A DNA stretch of 64,000 nt from Alphaproteobacteria bacterium (GTDB taxonomy: Bacteria > Pseudomonadota > Alphaproteobacteria > Sphingomonadales > Kordiimonadaceae): contig SBGU01000031.1 of the NCBI GenBank assembly GCA_006226495.1, forward strand, positions 18,193 to 82,192, read 5' to 3'. The notes beneath the pieces are model-generated. The model did no database searches, was not told the origin of the DNA, and saw only the letters and a list, made by a program, of their open reading frames with translations. Numbering within the stretch: position 1 is the stretch's first letter; every line of letters begins with the position of its first letter. The translations under genes and the position numbers were made by a program. Below are positions 25,893 to 35,099 of this stretch, one piece after another.

Positions 25893-27167
25893 CTATTCCG
25901 CCGCTTTCATGGGATTGAGCGGATGGTCCGGCCAGGTGATATAGGGCTTGCCGTTATCGACCGGGCGCATGTCGATACAGTCGGGCACCGGGCACACCAT
26001 GGCGCACAGGTTGCAGCCGACACAGTCGTCATCCACCACCGTGAAGCTGCGTTTGCCGCCCTCGTCCACCTTGAACTCGATGGCCTGGTGCGAGGTGTCC
26101 TCGCACGCGATGTGGCAGCGGCCGCATTCGATGCATTTGTCCGGGTCGATGAAGGCCTTGGTATCAAAATTCATGTTGAGTTCGTTCCAGTTGACGGTGT
26201 TTTTCACCGCCAGCCCCCGGAAGTCCTCGATGGAGCGATAGCCCTTGTCGTCCATGAACTGTTTCAGCCCGTCGATCATGTCGTCGACAATGCGGAAACC
26301 ATAGAGCATGGCCGCGGTGCAGACCTGCACGGCAGACGCACCGAGCGAGATGAATTCCGCCGCGTCGCGCCAGGTCTCGATGCCGCCGATTGCGGAAATC
26401 TCGAGCCCCGCACATTCCTGCGCGCGGGCGATTTCGGCCACCATGTTGAGGGCAATCGGCTTGACCGCCGTGCCGCAATAACCGCCGTGTGTGCCCTTGC
26501 CGCCCACCACCGGGTTCGGCGCCATAACATCCAGGTCCACCGACACGATGCTGTTCACCGTGTTGATCAGGCTGACCGCATGGGCACCGCCCAGCTTCGC
26601 GGCCTCGGCCGGCCACAGGATGTTGGTGATGTTGGGCGTCAGTTTGGTGAACACCGGGATATCCACGGCTTCCCGCACCCAGCGTGTGACCTTTTCCACC
26701 ATCTCGGGCACCTGCCCGATGGCTGAGCCCATGCCGCGTTCGCACATGCCGTGCGGGCAACCCAGGTTCAGTTCGATGCCGTGCACACCACTGTTGGCGA
26801 TACGGATGGCCAGTTCCTTCCAGGCCTGTTCGTCGATCACCGCCATCATCGAGCCGATGATCACCCGGTCCGGCCATTCCTTGCGCGCCTGTTCGATCTC
26901 CCTGAGGTTGGTATCCAGCGGCCGGTCGGAAATCAGCTCGATATTGTTGATGCCGATGGCGCCACGCGACGCGTCATGATGCACGCCGTAGCGGCTGGAA
27001 ACATTCACCACCGGCGGGTCGATGCCCAGGGTTTTCCAGACCACACCACCCCAGCCGGCCTCGAAGGCCCTGACAACATTGTAATATTTGTCGGTGGGCG
27101 GCGCGGACGCCAGCCAGAAGGGGTTCACACTTTCAATCCCGGCGATGGCACAGCGAAGGTCGCTCAT
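25893..27167 (-). CDS. preA: Dihydropyrimidine dehydrogenase (NAD+) subunit PreA
   Basis: 424 aa. Residues 1-320 form the FMN-binding dihydroorotate-dehydrogenase-like barrel (NPFWLASAPPT, GWGGVVWKTLG, IELNLGCPHGMCERGMGSAIGQ, VFTKLTPNITN, SAIGGIETWRDAAEFI). Residues about 335-395 carry two 4Fe-4S sites, CIECGRCHIAC and CVGCNLCAMVCPVPDC. It reduces uracil and thymine to the 5,6-dihydro forms with electrons from PreT. The ATG overlaps the preT stop (ATGA, 27164-27167), so the two subunits are translationally coupled. Length and motif order match E. coli PreA. Confidence 0.94.
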   Translation of the reverse strand: MSDLRCAIAGIESVNPFWLASAPPTDKYYNVVRAFEAGWGGVVWKTLGIDPPVVNVSSRYGVHHDASRGAIGINNIELISDRPLDTNLREIEQARKEWPDRVIIGSMMAVIDEQAWKELAIRIANSGVHGIELNLGCPHGMCERGMGSAIGQVPEMVEKVTRWVREAVDIPVFTKLTPNITNILWPAEAAKLGGAHAVSLINTVNSIVSVDLDVMAPNPVVGGKGTHGGYCGTAVKPIALNMVAEIARAQECAGLEISAIGGIETWRDAAEFISLGASAVQVCTAAMLYGFRIVDDMIDGLKQFMDDKGYRSIEDFRGLAVKNTVNWNELNMNFDTKAFIDPDKCIECGRCHIACEDTSHQAIEFKVDEGGKRSFTVVDDDCVGCNLCAMVCPVPDCIDMRPVDNGKPYITWPDHPLNPMKAAE

Positions 27168-28504
27168 TGGTCGCCTCCTTTCAGGTAGGCATCGATGGCA
27201 TGGGCGGCATCGCGGCCGTCGGCCACCGCCTGCACGGTCAGGTCCTCGCCCGATTTCACACAGTCGCCGCCCGCGAACACGCCCTTCAGGCTGGTCATGA
27301 AACTGTCGTCCGTCACCAGCTTGCCGCGTTCGGTCGCCAGCCCGTCAGGGGCCACCAGTTTCTGGCCGATGGCTTTCAGGACCATATCGGCGGCCACAGT
27401 GAAGGTTTCGCCCGTGCCGACCAGTTTACCATCTTCAAGCCGCGTGCGCTCGAATGTCATCGCGCGCACCGCCGTGCCGCCCTCGATAGCGACCGGTTTG
27501 GCCCAGGTGCGCACGGCAACGCCGTTCTGGCGCGCAAGGTCAACCTCCCATGGTGTTGCGCTCATGGCGTCCTCGCCCCGGCGGTACACCAGGGTCACGT
27601 CCCCCGCACCCAGGCATTTGGCCTGCACGGCGGCATCGATGGCGGTATTGCCGCCGCCGATCACCACCACGGCCTTACCTACAGCCACAGTCGCCTTGTC
27701 CGCTGCCTGGCGCACGTCCTCAATGAAGCGGATGGCGTCCAGCACGCCTTCCTTGCCTTCGCCATCCAGGCCAAGGCTGTTGGTGGCGCCCAGCCCGACC
27801 CCGATGAACACGGCATCGAACGTGTCGCGCAGTTCATTGAGGGCAAGGTTATCGCCCAGCCGCTGGTGGTATTTGATCTCGATCCCGCCGATGGCGCTGA
27901 TGAAATCCACCTCGCGCGCCGCGAACTCGTCAGTCATCTTGTAGGCCGCAAGGCCATATTCGTTCAGGCCGCCGGGTTTGCCCTTGGCTTCAAATACCGT
28001 GACCGTGTGGCCGAGCATCGCCAGCCGGTGCGCGCATGACAGGCCGGCCGGCCCCGCGCCCACAATGGCGACACGTTTGCCGCTGTCCGCCGCACGCTCG
28101 AACGGATGTTTGCCGCCTTTTGCCATCAGGTGATCGACCGCATAACGCTGCAACAGGCCGATCTCGACCGGGTCGCCCTCGCCCGCGTTGCGGACACAGG
28201 CCTGTTCGCACAATACCTCGGTCGGGCAGGCCCGCGCGCAGGTGCCGCCCATGATATTCTGCGACAATATGGTGCGCGCCGAACCGGCAATATTGCCGGA
28301 GCGTATCTGGTGGATGAAGGTCGGGATATCGATCCCGGTCGGGCACGCCTGAATACAGGGTGCGTCGTAACAATACAGGCAATGGTCTGCGGCCTTCATG
28401 GCGCTCAGCGCCGTCAAGGGTGTATGCAGATCACCGAAATTGGCCGCTATCTCGTCGGATGACAGCGGGCCACCGGATGCCTGGCGACAGACAGAGTGCG
28501 CCAT
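27164..28504 (-). CDS. preT: Dihydropyrimidine dehydrogenase (NAD+) subunit PreT
   Basis: 446 aa from ATG 28504, which has a GAGGAAG site 7 nt upstream; a GTG 15 nt further up is less well placed. Cysteine motifs for Fe-S clusters (CLYCYDAPCIQACPTGIDIP and GGTCARACPTEVLCEQACVR) come first. Then FAD-binding VAIVGAGPAGLSCAHRLAMLGHTVTVFEA and NAD-binding VVVIGGGNTAIDAAVQAKCLGA follow. It passes electrons from NADH to PreA. It is the first gene of the pyrimidine operon, with a RutR-like box 44 bp upstream of its start. Confidence 0.93.
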   Translation of the reverse strand: MAHSVCRQASGGPLSSDEIAANFGDLHTPLTALSAMKAADHCLYCYDAPCIQACPTGIDIPTFIHQIRSGNIAGSARTILSQNIMGGTCARACPTEVLCEQACVRNAGEGDPVEIGLLQRYAVDHLMAKGGKHPFERAADSGKRVAIVGAGPAGLSCAHRLAMLGHTVTVFEAKGKPGGLNEYGLAAYKMTDEFAAREVDFISAIGGIEIKYHQRLGDNLALNELRDTFDAVFIGVGLGATNSLGLDGEGKEGVLDAIRFIEDVRQAADKATVAVGKAVVVIGGGNTAIDAAVQAKCLGAGDVTLVYRRGEDAMSATPWEVDLARQNGVAVRTWAKPVAIEGGTAVRAMTFERTRLEDGKLVGTGETFTVAADMVLKAIGQKLVAPDGLATERGKLVTDDSFMTSLKGVFAGGDCVKSGEDLTVQAVADGRDAAHAIDAYLKGGDQ

Positions 28505-28547
28505 AAGCCACTTCCTCACGTTTTCCCCAAAAAAACGCTAACCAATC

Positions 28548-28563
28548 CTGACCATATGGTCAA
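28548..28563. promoter_or_regulatory. RutR-like box upstream of preT
   Basis: CTGACCATATGGTCAA matches the established RutR consensus TTGACCA-NN-TGGTCAA at 13 of 14 defined positions and contains a perfect 14-bp palindrome (28549-28562). On the minus strand TTGACC could serve as a -35 with TAGCGT 17 bp downstream. RutR is a TetR-family repressor released by uracil or thymine, fitting the operon. No rutR gene is in the window. Confidence 0.7.
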
Positions 28564-28789
28564 GAATATAAATTTACCCGTGCTGACTGTATTTTAGGTC
28601 CGATCCTGCGCAATTTCCGACCCCTTTGCAATCCTGCAGCAATCCTGCCGTTCCGCTGTTACGCCAACATGACCGGATGGCCGTCCCTGTCACGGAAACT
28701 TAACGCCCAAAAGTTGAACATACAGGTTTTACGTCTCGTAGAAATGGTGTTTTATTGCTGGATCAGACGAGCAACGGGAAGCAGCTAAA

Positions 28790-31537
28790 ATGACCGCAGA
28801 CATTCTTGGCACAGCCAACAGCGATACCCTGGAAGGCACCAGCAGCAATCAGGATATCGATGGCCTGGGTGGCAACGACGTCATCTATGGCCGCTTCGCC
28901 TATAATGATATCGACGGCGGCGACGGCAATGACCACCTGTTCAGCGGCGGCGCCTACAATGTCGTGCATGGCGGCAATGGCAACGACAACCTGTCAGCGG
29001 GGTCCGGCACTTCGTTCTATGAAAGCCTGTACGGTGATGCCGGCAACGACATCCTGTATGGATATTATGGCGGCGACTATCTGGACGGCGGCGACGGCAA
29101 CGACATCATCCTGTCGAACCATGGGCACGATACCCTGGTCGGCGGCGCAGGCGACGACACATTGAATGTCTATCAAAGCAGCCTCGTAGTGCATACCGTT
29201 TCGACCGGCCCCACCGTTGTAAGCGGCGGCGACGGCGCGGATGTATTTGTCAATTCCTTCGCAACCGATGTCACGGTCACCGATTTCGAGGTCGGGGTCG
29301 ATCTCATCGACCTGGAACGCGATCACATCGACTATGCAGATGTCAGCATTAGCGACAATGGCAACAATGATGCCGTTATCAGCTATAACGGCTACAGCAT
29401 GACCCTGACCGGCGTTTCCGCGAGCGAGCTTGACAGCAGCAGCTTCACGCACCTGCCGACCGTCGGCGGCAATACACTGACGGCCACGGAAGACACGACC
29501 TATGTCTTTTCGGTCGCGGATTTCAATGTCGCCGACGCTGACGGCGACACGCTCGATTATATCACCGTCACCAGCCTGCCGGACAACGGCACCCTTTATT
29601 ATTATGACGCGGCCTATACGGCCGGGACCCCGGTATCCACGGGCAGCCTGGCGGGCGGCTATCTGACATTTGTGCCGGATTCAAACGAGAACGGCGAAGA
29701 CTATGCCACCCTGTCCGTGACCGTCGCGGTCGACCGCGACATCCAGAACCCCGGCTATGGCAGCGGCACCATCACCATCGATGTTGCGGCTGCGCCAGAA
29801 CGCCCGTCCATATCGGGGACCGCCAACAGTGACACGCTGGAGGCAACAGCCAGCGGTCAGGATATCAACGGCCTTGGCAGCGATGACGTCATTTACAGCC
29901 GCTTCAGCGATACCTGGCTCGATGGCGGCGACGGCAGCGACACGCTTATCGCCAGCGGCGGCTCCAATGTCCTGCAGGGCGGCGATGGCAACGACTTTAT
30001 GCGGTCGAGCGGGTACCATGACACGTTGGAAGGCGGTGACGGAGACGACACAATTTCGGTTGTCTTTCGATCGGCTGAAGGCAATTCGGATGGCACCGAC
30101 ACTGTTCTTACCGGCGGCAATGGCAACGACCTGTTCTTGTCGGACTTTCATTGGGATGCGACGATTTCCGACTTTGAGACCGGCAGCGACCGGATCGACC
30201 TGATGGGGTCGGAAATTCTTTTTGACGAGATAGCAATATCCGAGAATGGCTCAGGCGATGCCGTCATTTCCTATGGCGGACATTCATTGACCCTCGAGGG
30301 TGTTTCCGCCGATGCGCTGGACAGCAGCGACTTTGTGATCCCCGAATCCCTGGCCGGCACAACGGTAACGACTGCGGAAGACGCGAGCTATACCTTCACC
30401 CTCGATGATATCGCCGACGGGGTCACCCACACCGACGGCGATACGATCTATTATGTTGTCACAGTGATGCCGGAGCACGGCACCTTGCTTCTGAACGGCG
30501 AGACCAATGTCCTTGGTGTCGCTTTCACGGCAGAAACCATAAGCAATAGCGGCCTGACTTTCACGCCTGCCGAAAATGAAAATGGGGATGCATACGCCAG
30601 CTTCGACATCGAACTTCTTGTCGTGGGATCTGGCACTGAATGGAGCAAGGGCACCATCACCATCGATGTCGGCGCGGTGAACGACGCGCCGTCCGGTCTG
30701 ACCCTCAGCGGCAGCACGGTCAGTGAAAATGACGAAGGGGCGGTGATCGGCAGCCTGTCCGTCACCGATATCGACAGCAGCAGTTTCACATACAGCGTCA
30801 ATGACAGCCGCTTTGTCGTCGAGGACGGCGTCCTGCGCCTCGCCGACGGGGTCGCGCTTGATTATGAAGACGCCGCGTCTGCATCCTTCCGTATCACGGT
30901 CACCGATAGCGGCGGCCTGAACTATATCAAGAATGTCACCATCAGTGTCACCGATGTGTTGGAACAGGAAACCCTGCAGGGCAGCGATGGCGACGACACC
31001 CTGGCTGCCACGGATGCAGGCGACCAGGTATGGGCACGGGGCGGCAACGACAGCCTTACAGGGGGCAGTGGCGACGACACACTGGGTGGTGGCGCCGGCA
31101 ACGACGACATCGAGGGCGGGGCCGGGGCCGACCGGTTGTTTGGCGCCGCCGGCAATGACACCGTGTCGGGCGGCGCGGGCGACGATACCCTGTTTGGCGG
31201 CGCGGGCGATGACACCGTTTCAGGCGGTACCGGTGACGACCTGATCTATGCCGGCGCGGGCGACGATATACTGGCGGGCGGCGCCGGGACAGACGCCTTC
31301 TATTTTGGCGCCACGTCGGGCAACGACACGGTCAGCGATTTCGACACCGGCGAGGATGTCCTGAACCTGGCCTTCTCCGGCGCAGGTTTCGCGACCCTGG
31401 CCGCGGTTACAGCGGCGGCCAGCGAAACCAGCCAGGACGGCGAGGACGGTTTGCTGATCGATCTTGGCGGCGGCCAGAGCGTATTCCTCGTGGGTCTCGG
31501 CCTCGACGACCTCGCAGGCATGGATATCCTGCTTTAG
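28790..31537 (+). CDS. RTX/cadherin-repeat protein, probable type I secretion substrate or adhesin
   Basis: 915 aa, very acidic, no N-terminal signal peptide. RTX nonapeptides (GGxGxDxxx) occur in three groups: residues about 23-125, 355-430 and 725-835. Two homologous units of about 300-335 aa make an internal duplication (both open with GTANSDTLE, near residues 7 and 343). Each has an RTX block, a TDFE/SDFETG segment and a VTEDTTYVFS-like Ig/cadherin domain. A third cadherin domain (TVSENDEGAVIGSLSV...DYEDAASASFRITVTD) precedes the C-terminal RTX stack. The last residues, LAGMDILL, are the hydrophobic end typical of type I substrates. No TolC/HlyBD genes are near. The stop overlaps the convergent sulfotransferase stop by 4 bp. 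Confidence 0.85.
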   Translation: MTADILGTANSDTLEGTSSNQDIDGLGGNDVIYGRFAYNDIDGGDGNDHLFSGGAYNVVHGGNGNDNLSAGSGTSFYESLYGDAGNDILYGYYGGDYLDGGDGNDIILSNHGHDTLVGGAGDDTLNVYQSSLVVHTVSTGPTVVSGGDGADVFVNSFATDVTVTDFEVGVDLIDLERDHIDYADVSISDNGNNDAVISYNGYSMTLTGVSASELDSSSFTHLPTVGGNTLTATEDTTYVFSVADFNVADADGDTLDYITVTSLPDNGTLYYYDAAYTAGTPVSTGSLAGGYLTFVPDSNENGEDYATLSVTVAVDRDIQNPGYGSGTITIDVAAAPERPSISGTANSDTLEATASGQDINGLGSDDVIYSRFSDTWLDGGDGSDTLIASGGSNVLQGGDGNDFMRSSGYHDTLEGGDGDDTISVVFRSAEGNSDGTDTVLTGGNGNDLFLSDFHWDATISDFETGSDRIDLMGSEILFDEIAISENGSGDAVISYGGHSLTLEGVSADALDSSDFVIPESLAGTTVTTAEDASYTFTLDDIADGVTHTDGDTIYYVVTVMPEHGTLLLNGETNVLGVAFTAETISNSGLTFTPAENENGDAYASFDIELLVVGSGTEWSKGTITIDVGAVNDAPSGLTLSGSTVSENDEGAVIGSLSVTDIDSSSFTYSVNDSRFVVEDGVLRLADGVALDYEDAASASFRITVTDSGGLNYIKNVTISVTDVLEQETLQGSDGDDTLAATDAGDQVWARGGNDSLTGGSGDDTLGGGAGNDDIEGGAGADRLFGAAGNDTVSGGAGDDTLFGGAGDDTVSGGTGDDLIYAGAGDDILAGGAGTDAFYFGATSGNDTVSDFDTGEDVLNLAFSGAGFATLAAVTAAASETSQDGEDGLLIDLGGGQSVFLVGLGLDDLAGMDILL

Positions 31538-32496
31538 GCAAGGCCTAGGCGGGACAGGAGGCGGCGCCAGCGGCTCAAGGGGGCTGGCGTCTGCCGAAGG
31601 CCTGCAGATGCGGCCTGCAGCCGGCTTTCGGTCAGTGCGATGGCGTCCGCATCCAGCGGTGCGTCCTGCGGCACGAAAGCCCGGCGTGCAGCCTCGGCCA
31701 CCGGGTCCAGCCCCAACGTATGGCACACGGCCTCGAAACTGGCCTGGCTGTGGCGCAGCGGGGTGCCGGTGAAGGGATAGTTTTCGATCAGGTGATCCGA
31801 AAGGATACGCGCGGTGTCGGCGTCGCCATGCTCGGCTTTCAGGGCCAGAAGACAATGCGCCTCCTCGCGCGACAGGGCCCGGTTGATACGCTCGGCCGGC
31901 ACCTGGGGCAAGCTGGCGGCATCAAAACCCAACGGCGAAAAAAACGCGCCCGCCAGGTCGTCGCGGGCCGTTTCATAGGAAATCACGGTCAGCGGCAGGC
32001 TTTGTGCCAGCCGGGCCTCGACCGCCAGCGCGTCACCAAGCCGGCCGGTGCAGGCTTCCTCAAACCGGGGGCTGCGTTCGCCGCGTTTCACATTCTGCAG
32101 ATACAGCGAAATGGCAAAATCGAACGGGTCGCGCTTGAAGGCGATGGCCTCGACCGCGTAGCCACGCGCGTCGGCAATGGCCACAATGGCGCGGTTATGT
32201 TCGGGCAACAGCTTGCCCCACATTTCGCTCGAGATCAGGCTGGCGGCACAGCCGTCGTCCAGATAGCGGTCCAGCACGGCCCCGACCGCCTCGCCTTCGA
32301 GTATGCGGCTCACAAGCCCGGCGCCGTTGCCGGACGAAATGCCGCCCGCCCGCATGCGTGCCGCCGCGTTGCCGGACCCGAGCCGGTAATTCAGGCTCCA
32401 ACTGTCCCGCATGAAGGCCGCATTGCGGGCAAACAGCACCTGCAGGAAACTGCTGCCTGTTTTCGGGAACCCGACATGAAGATAGAGCTTTTTCAC
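31534..32496 (-). CDS. Sulfotransferase-like protein, copy A
   Basis: 320 aa with a GTG start at 32496 (VKKLYLHVGFPKTGSSFLQ). The start was chosen because its paralogue aligns from the same residue. The KTGSS loop is the 5'-phosphosulfate-binding P-loop of PAPS sulfotransferases. FKRDPFDFAISLYLQNVKR fits the 3'-phosphate site (R-x-P-x-D-x-x-x-S). It would transfer sulfate from PAPS to a carbohydrate or other acceptor in the cytoplasm, though the acceptor is unknown. The next gene upstream is a diverged paralogue 35 bp away, and the two form a small operon. Confidence 0.7.
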   Translation of the reverse strand: MKKLYLHVGFPKTGSSFLQVLFARNAAFMRDSWSLNYRLGSGNAAARMRAGGISSGNGAGLVSRILEGEAVGAVLDRYLDDGCAASLISSEMWGKLLPEHNRAIVAIADARGYAVEAIAFKRDPFDFAISLYLQNVKRGERSPRFEEACTGRLGDALAVEARLAQSLPLTVISYETARDDLAGAFFSPLGFDAASLPQVPAERINRALSREEAHCLLALKAEHGDADTARILSDHLIENYPFTGTPLRHSQASFEAVCHTLGLDPVAEAARRAFVPQDAPLDADAIALTESRLQAASAGLRQTPAPLSRWRRLLSRLGLA

Positions 32497-32531
32497 CAGG
32501 ACATCCTGCGATCCGTCTGCCACGTGTGGCG

Positions 32532-33791
32532 TTATCCCTGTTGCTGGCCCAAGCCGCGCCGGAACAGGCTCCACACGGCGCCCAGCCCGCCGCGTCCGCC
32601 CGGCGCGGGTGGCAGGCTTGCACGGTCATGGCCTGCGGCAACGGCCAGCGCAATAACCTGCGCAGCTTCCTCCGCCATGCCAGCCTTGATAAAAAACGCG
32701 GCCAGCCGACGGAATTCAAGCACCGTCTGCATGATGGCACACAGGGCCGCCACCTCGGCCTTGCGTTCGGCACGCGGCAACTCACGCAGGTTTTCGGCAT
32801 GGTGCCGCACATATTTCATGCGCCGCCGTTCCTGGAACTGTTCGGGCAGGTCGTCGATATCCTCAAGCGCGTCGGCGCCCGCGGTGTATTTGGCCTGCGC
32901 CGACCTGACCCGGTCGCGCAGCAGCACCTGGATGCGTTCCGCGGTCTCAAGCAGCGCGTCATTATCGAGCGCGGCATCCTGCGGCACAAAATTTTGCTGC
33001 GCGGCGGCGGTCGCAGGGTCCAGCTTGAGGGCACGGCACAGGGCGTCGAACGTTTCGCGCGTGTGCGCCAGTCTGGTACCGGAAAATGGATAGCTTTCCG
33101 CGAGCGTAATCGCGAGATAATTGGCCATTTCGTCGTCCCGCGCGCGCATCTTCAGAATCCAGTGCGCCTCCTCGCGCGACAGCGAGCGGTTCACCTGCGC
33201 CTGCACCGGGTTGGGCAGCGCTGCGGCATCATGGCCAAGCGCCGAAAAAAACGCCTGCGCCAGGTTGGTTTTGGCGGCATCATAATCAAGCACATCAAGG
33301 GGCAGCACAGCCCCGATCCGGTCGGCAGAGTCATGCGCCTTGTCGCTAAACCCCTGGCAATGTTCCAGGAACGTGCCCACGCCGGGATTGCGTTTCACAT
33401 TCTGCAGGTAGGCGGCAATGGCCATGTCAAAGGGGTTCCTGCGGAAACCGATGGCATGCACGCGGTAGCCGTGGCTGGTGGCGTGGGCAAGAACCGCTTC
33501 ATTTTGTGCGTGCGACAACTGGCTCCAGAATTCGGTCGAAATCAGGCTCGCGGGTGCGTCGGTGTCCAGGTACGGGGCCAAAAGCGGCGCCAGCGGTTTA
33601 CCGGCGGCAATATCCTGCACCAGCGACACACTGTTGCCGGGGCGCCGGGCCAGTGTGCTGGCCGCCACCGGCGGCAGGTGGAAATGAATGCCCCACTGCT
33701 GTTTCAGGAACGCCGCATTGGCCCAGAACAGCTCCTGCAGGTAGCTGCTGCCGGTCTTCGGAAACCCGACATGAAGATAAAGCTTTTTCAA
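32532..33791 (-). CDS. Sulfotransferase-like protein, copy B, with C-terminal extension
   Basis: 419 aa from TTG 33791 (LKKLYLHVGFPKTGSSYLQ), which has GGAG 6 nt upstream and aligns exactly with copy A's start; ATG 33812 is the alternative. P-loop KTGSS and 3'-site RRNPFDMAIAAYLQNVKRN are present. The core (about 280 aa) is clearly homologous to copy A (shared NRSLSREEAHWIL/CLL, SYPFSGTRLAH/NYPFTGTPLRH and AQQNFVPQDA/ARRAFVPQDA). The last 130 residues are extra: helical and charged, ending in a glycine-rich tail. The tandem arrangement indicates local duplication followed by divergence. Confidence 0.7.
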   Translation of the reverse strand: MKKLYLHVGFPKTGSSYLQELFWANAAFLKQQWGIHFHLPPVAASTLARRPGNSVSLVQDIAAGKPLAPLLAPYLDTDAPASLISTEFWSQLSHAQNEAVLAHATSHGYRVHAIGFRRNPFDMAIAAYLQNVKRNPGVGTFLEHCQGFSDKAHDSADRIGAVLPLDVLDYDAAKTNLAQAFFSALGHDAAALPNPVQAQVNRSLSREEAHWILKMRARDDEMANYLAITLAESYPFSGTRLAHTRETFDALCRALKLDPATAAAQQNFVPQDAALDNDALLETAERIQVLLRDRVRSAQAKYTAGADALEDIDDLPEQFQERRRMKYVRHHAENLRELPRAERKAEVAALCAIMQTVLEFRRLAAFFIKAGMAEEAAQVIALAVAAGHDRASLPPAPGGRGGLGAVWSLFRRGLGQQQG

Positions 33792-33935
33792 GGGGCGCTC
33801 CGCTGCGAACATTCGGTTTGGCACAGCCTTACGGGCGCGCCCCTGCCCTGTCAAGCCGGGTGGCGGCAATCAGGCGGTTGAAACCACAGGCGTTTCGCGC
33901 TTCAGTAGGGCAATCACAAGGGGCGGGAGAAGACC

Positions 33936-35060
33936 ATGCGACATTTTCTGGCGGCGCTGACCATCACCATCGGGCTTGCGGGGCCGGCCATGGCGGCGGA
34001 AACGGAACCGGCCGTCGCCGAACAGGCGCCGCTGGCGGAAGCGGAAGCCATTGCCGCCCTTGAAATCTTTGTGGACGACATGGCGGGGCGGGACGAATTT
34101 TCCGGCACCATCCTGGTCACACGCGGGGGCGAACGGCTGTATGGCGCGGCCTTTGGCCTCGCGAGCAAACGGTTCGATGTGCCCGCCAGCCTGGAGACCC
34201 GTTTCAACCTGGGTTCCGTGAACAAGATGTTCACCGCCATCGGCATCCTGCAACTGGCCGAAGCCGGCAAACTGCACCTGGGCGACAGGCTGGGCCAGTA
34301 TCTGGACGAAAGCTGGCTGCCGCATGACGTGACCGACCGGATCGAGCTTCGGCACCTTTTGACCCACGCCTCGGGCCTCGGCAGCTATTTCAGCGATGCG
34401 TTTTTTGCGGCCTCCAAAACCCGGTTCCGCACGGTGGACGATTTCAAACCCCTGATCGCGGGCGACAGGCCCGAGTTTGAACCCGGCACCGGCTATCGCT
34501 ACAGCAACACCGGCATGCTGCTTCTGGGCGCGGTGATCGAAAAGGTTTCCGGCCAGTCGTATGACGACTATATCCGCGACCATATCCTGGCGCCCGCCGG
34601 CATGAAGCTGACCGGCTGTTTTGCCATGGACGATGCGGTCAAAAACGTCGCCATCGGTTATGACGCCAACAAGGACACAGAAAGCGGCTGGCAGACCAAC
34701 CTGTTTTTCCATTCCATCAAGGGCGGCCCCGCCGGCGGCTGTTTCTCGACCGTTGGCGACCTGCAACTGTTTGCCGCCGCGCTGACCGCCAACCGGTACC
34801 TGAGCCCCGAAGGCACCGCCAGCCTGTTTGTGCCCCGCACCGAATTCCACACCGAACCCTATGGGTACGGCTTCAAGATCAAGGGCACAGCCGGGCACCG
34901 CATCGTCGGCCACACCGGCGGTTTCATGGGCATCAGCGCCAGCCTGGATATTTTCCTGGACGACGATTATGTGGTCGCCGTCCTGTCCAACTATGGCGGT
35001 GCCGCCCACCAGGTGGCCGAAAAAGCGCGGGACCTGCTCATGCGCGTGCCCACGCCCTGA
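33936..35060 (+). CDS. Serine hydrolase, beta-lactamase/esterase (class C) family, exported
   Basis: 374 aa with signal peptide MRHFLAALTITIGLAGPAMAA. The SxxK motif is SVNK in RFNLGSVNKMFTAIGILQLAEAGKLHLGDRL, the YxN motif is YSN in GTGYRYSNTGMLLLGAVIEK, and HTG appears in IVGHTGGFMG. All three active-site elements of the penicillin-binding-protein/class C serine hydrolase fold are therefore intact. Length fits EstB-like esterases and D-aminopeptidases more than true AmpC. The substrate cannot be told from sequence. It faces another enzyme of the same superfamily (35100-36296) across a 39-bp gap. Confidence 0.82.
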   Translation: MRHFLAALTITIGLAGPAMAAETEPAVAEQAPLAEAEAIAALEIFVDDMAGRDEFSGTILVTRGGERLYGAAFGLASKRFDVPASLETRFNLGSVNKMFTAIGILQLAEAGKLHLGDRLGQYLDESWLPHDVTDRIELRHLLTHASGLGSYFSDAFFAASKTRFRTVDDFKPLIAGDRPEFEPGTGYRYSNTGMLLLGAVIEKVSGQSYDDYIRDHILAPAGMKLTGCFAMDDAVKNVAIGYDANKDTESGWQTNLFFHSIKGGPAGGCFSTVGDLQLFAAALTANRYLSPEGTASLFVPRTEFHTEPYGYGFKIKGTAGHRIVGHTGGFMGISASLDIFLDDDYVVAVLSNYGGAAHQVAEKARDLLMRVPTP

Positions 35061-35099
35061 GGCATGAACTGACCCGCCGTCAGGACGGCGGCGGCGCTT

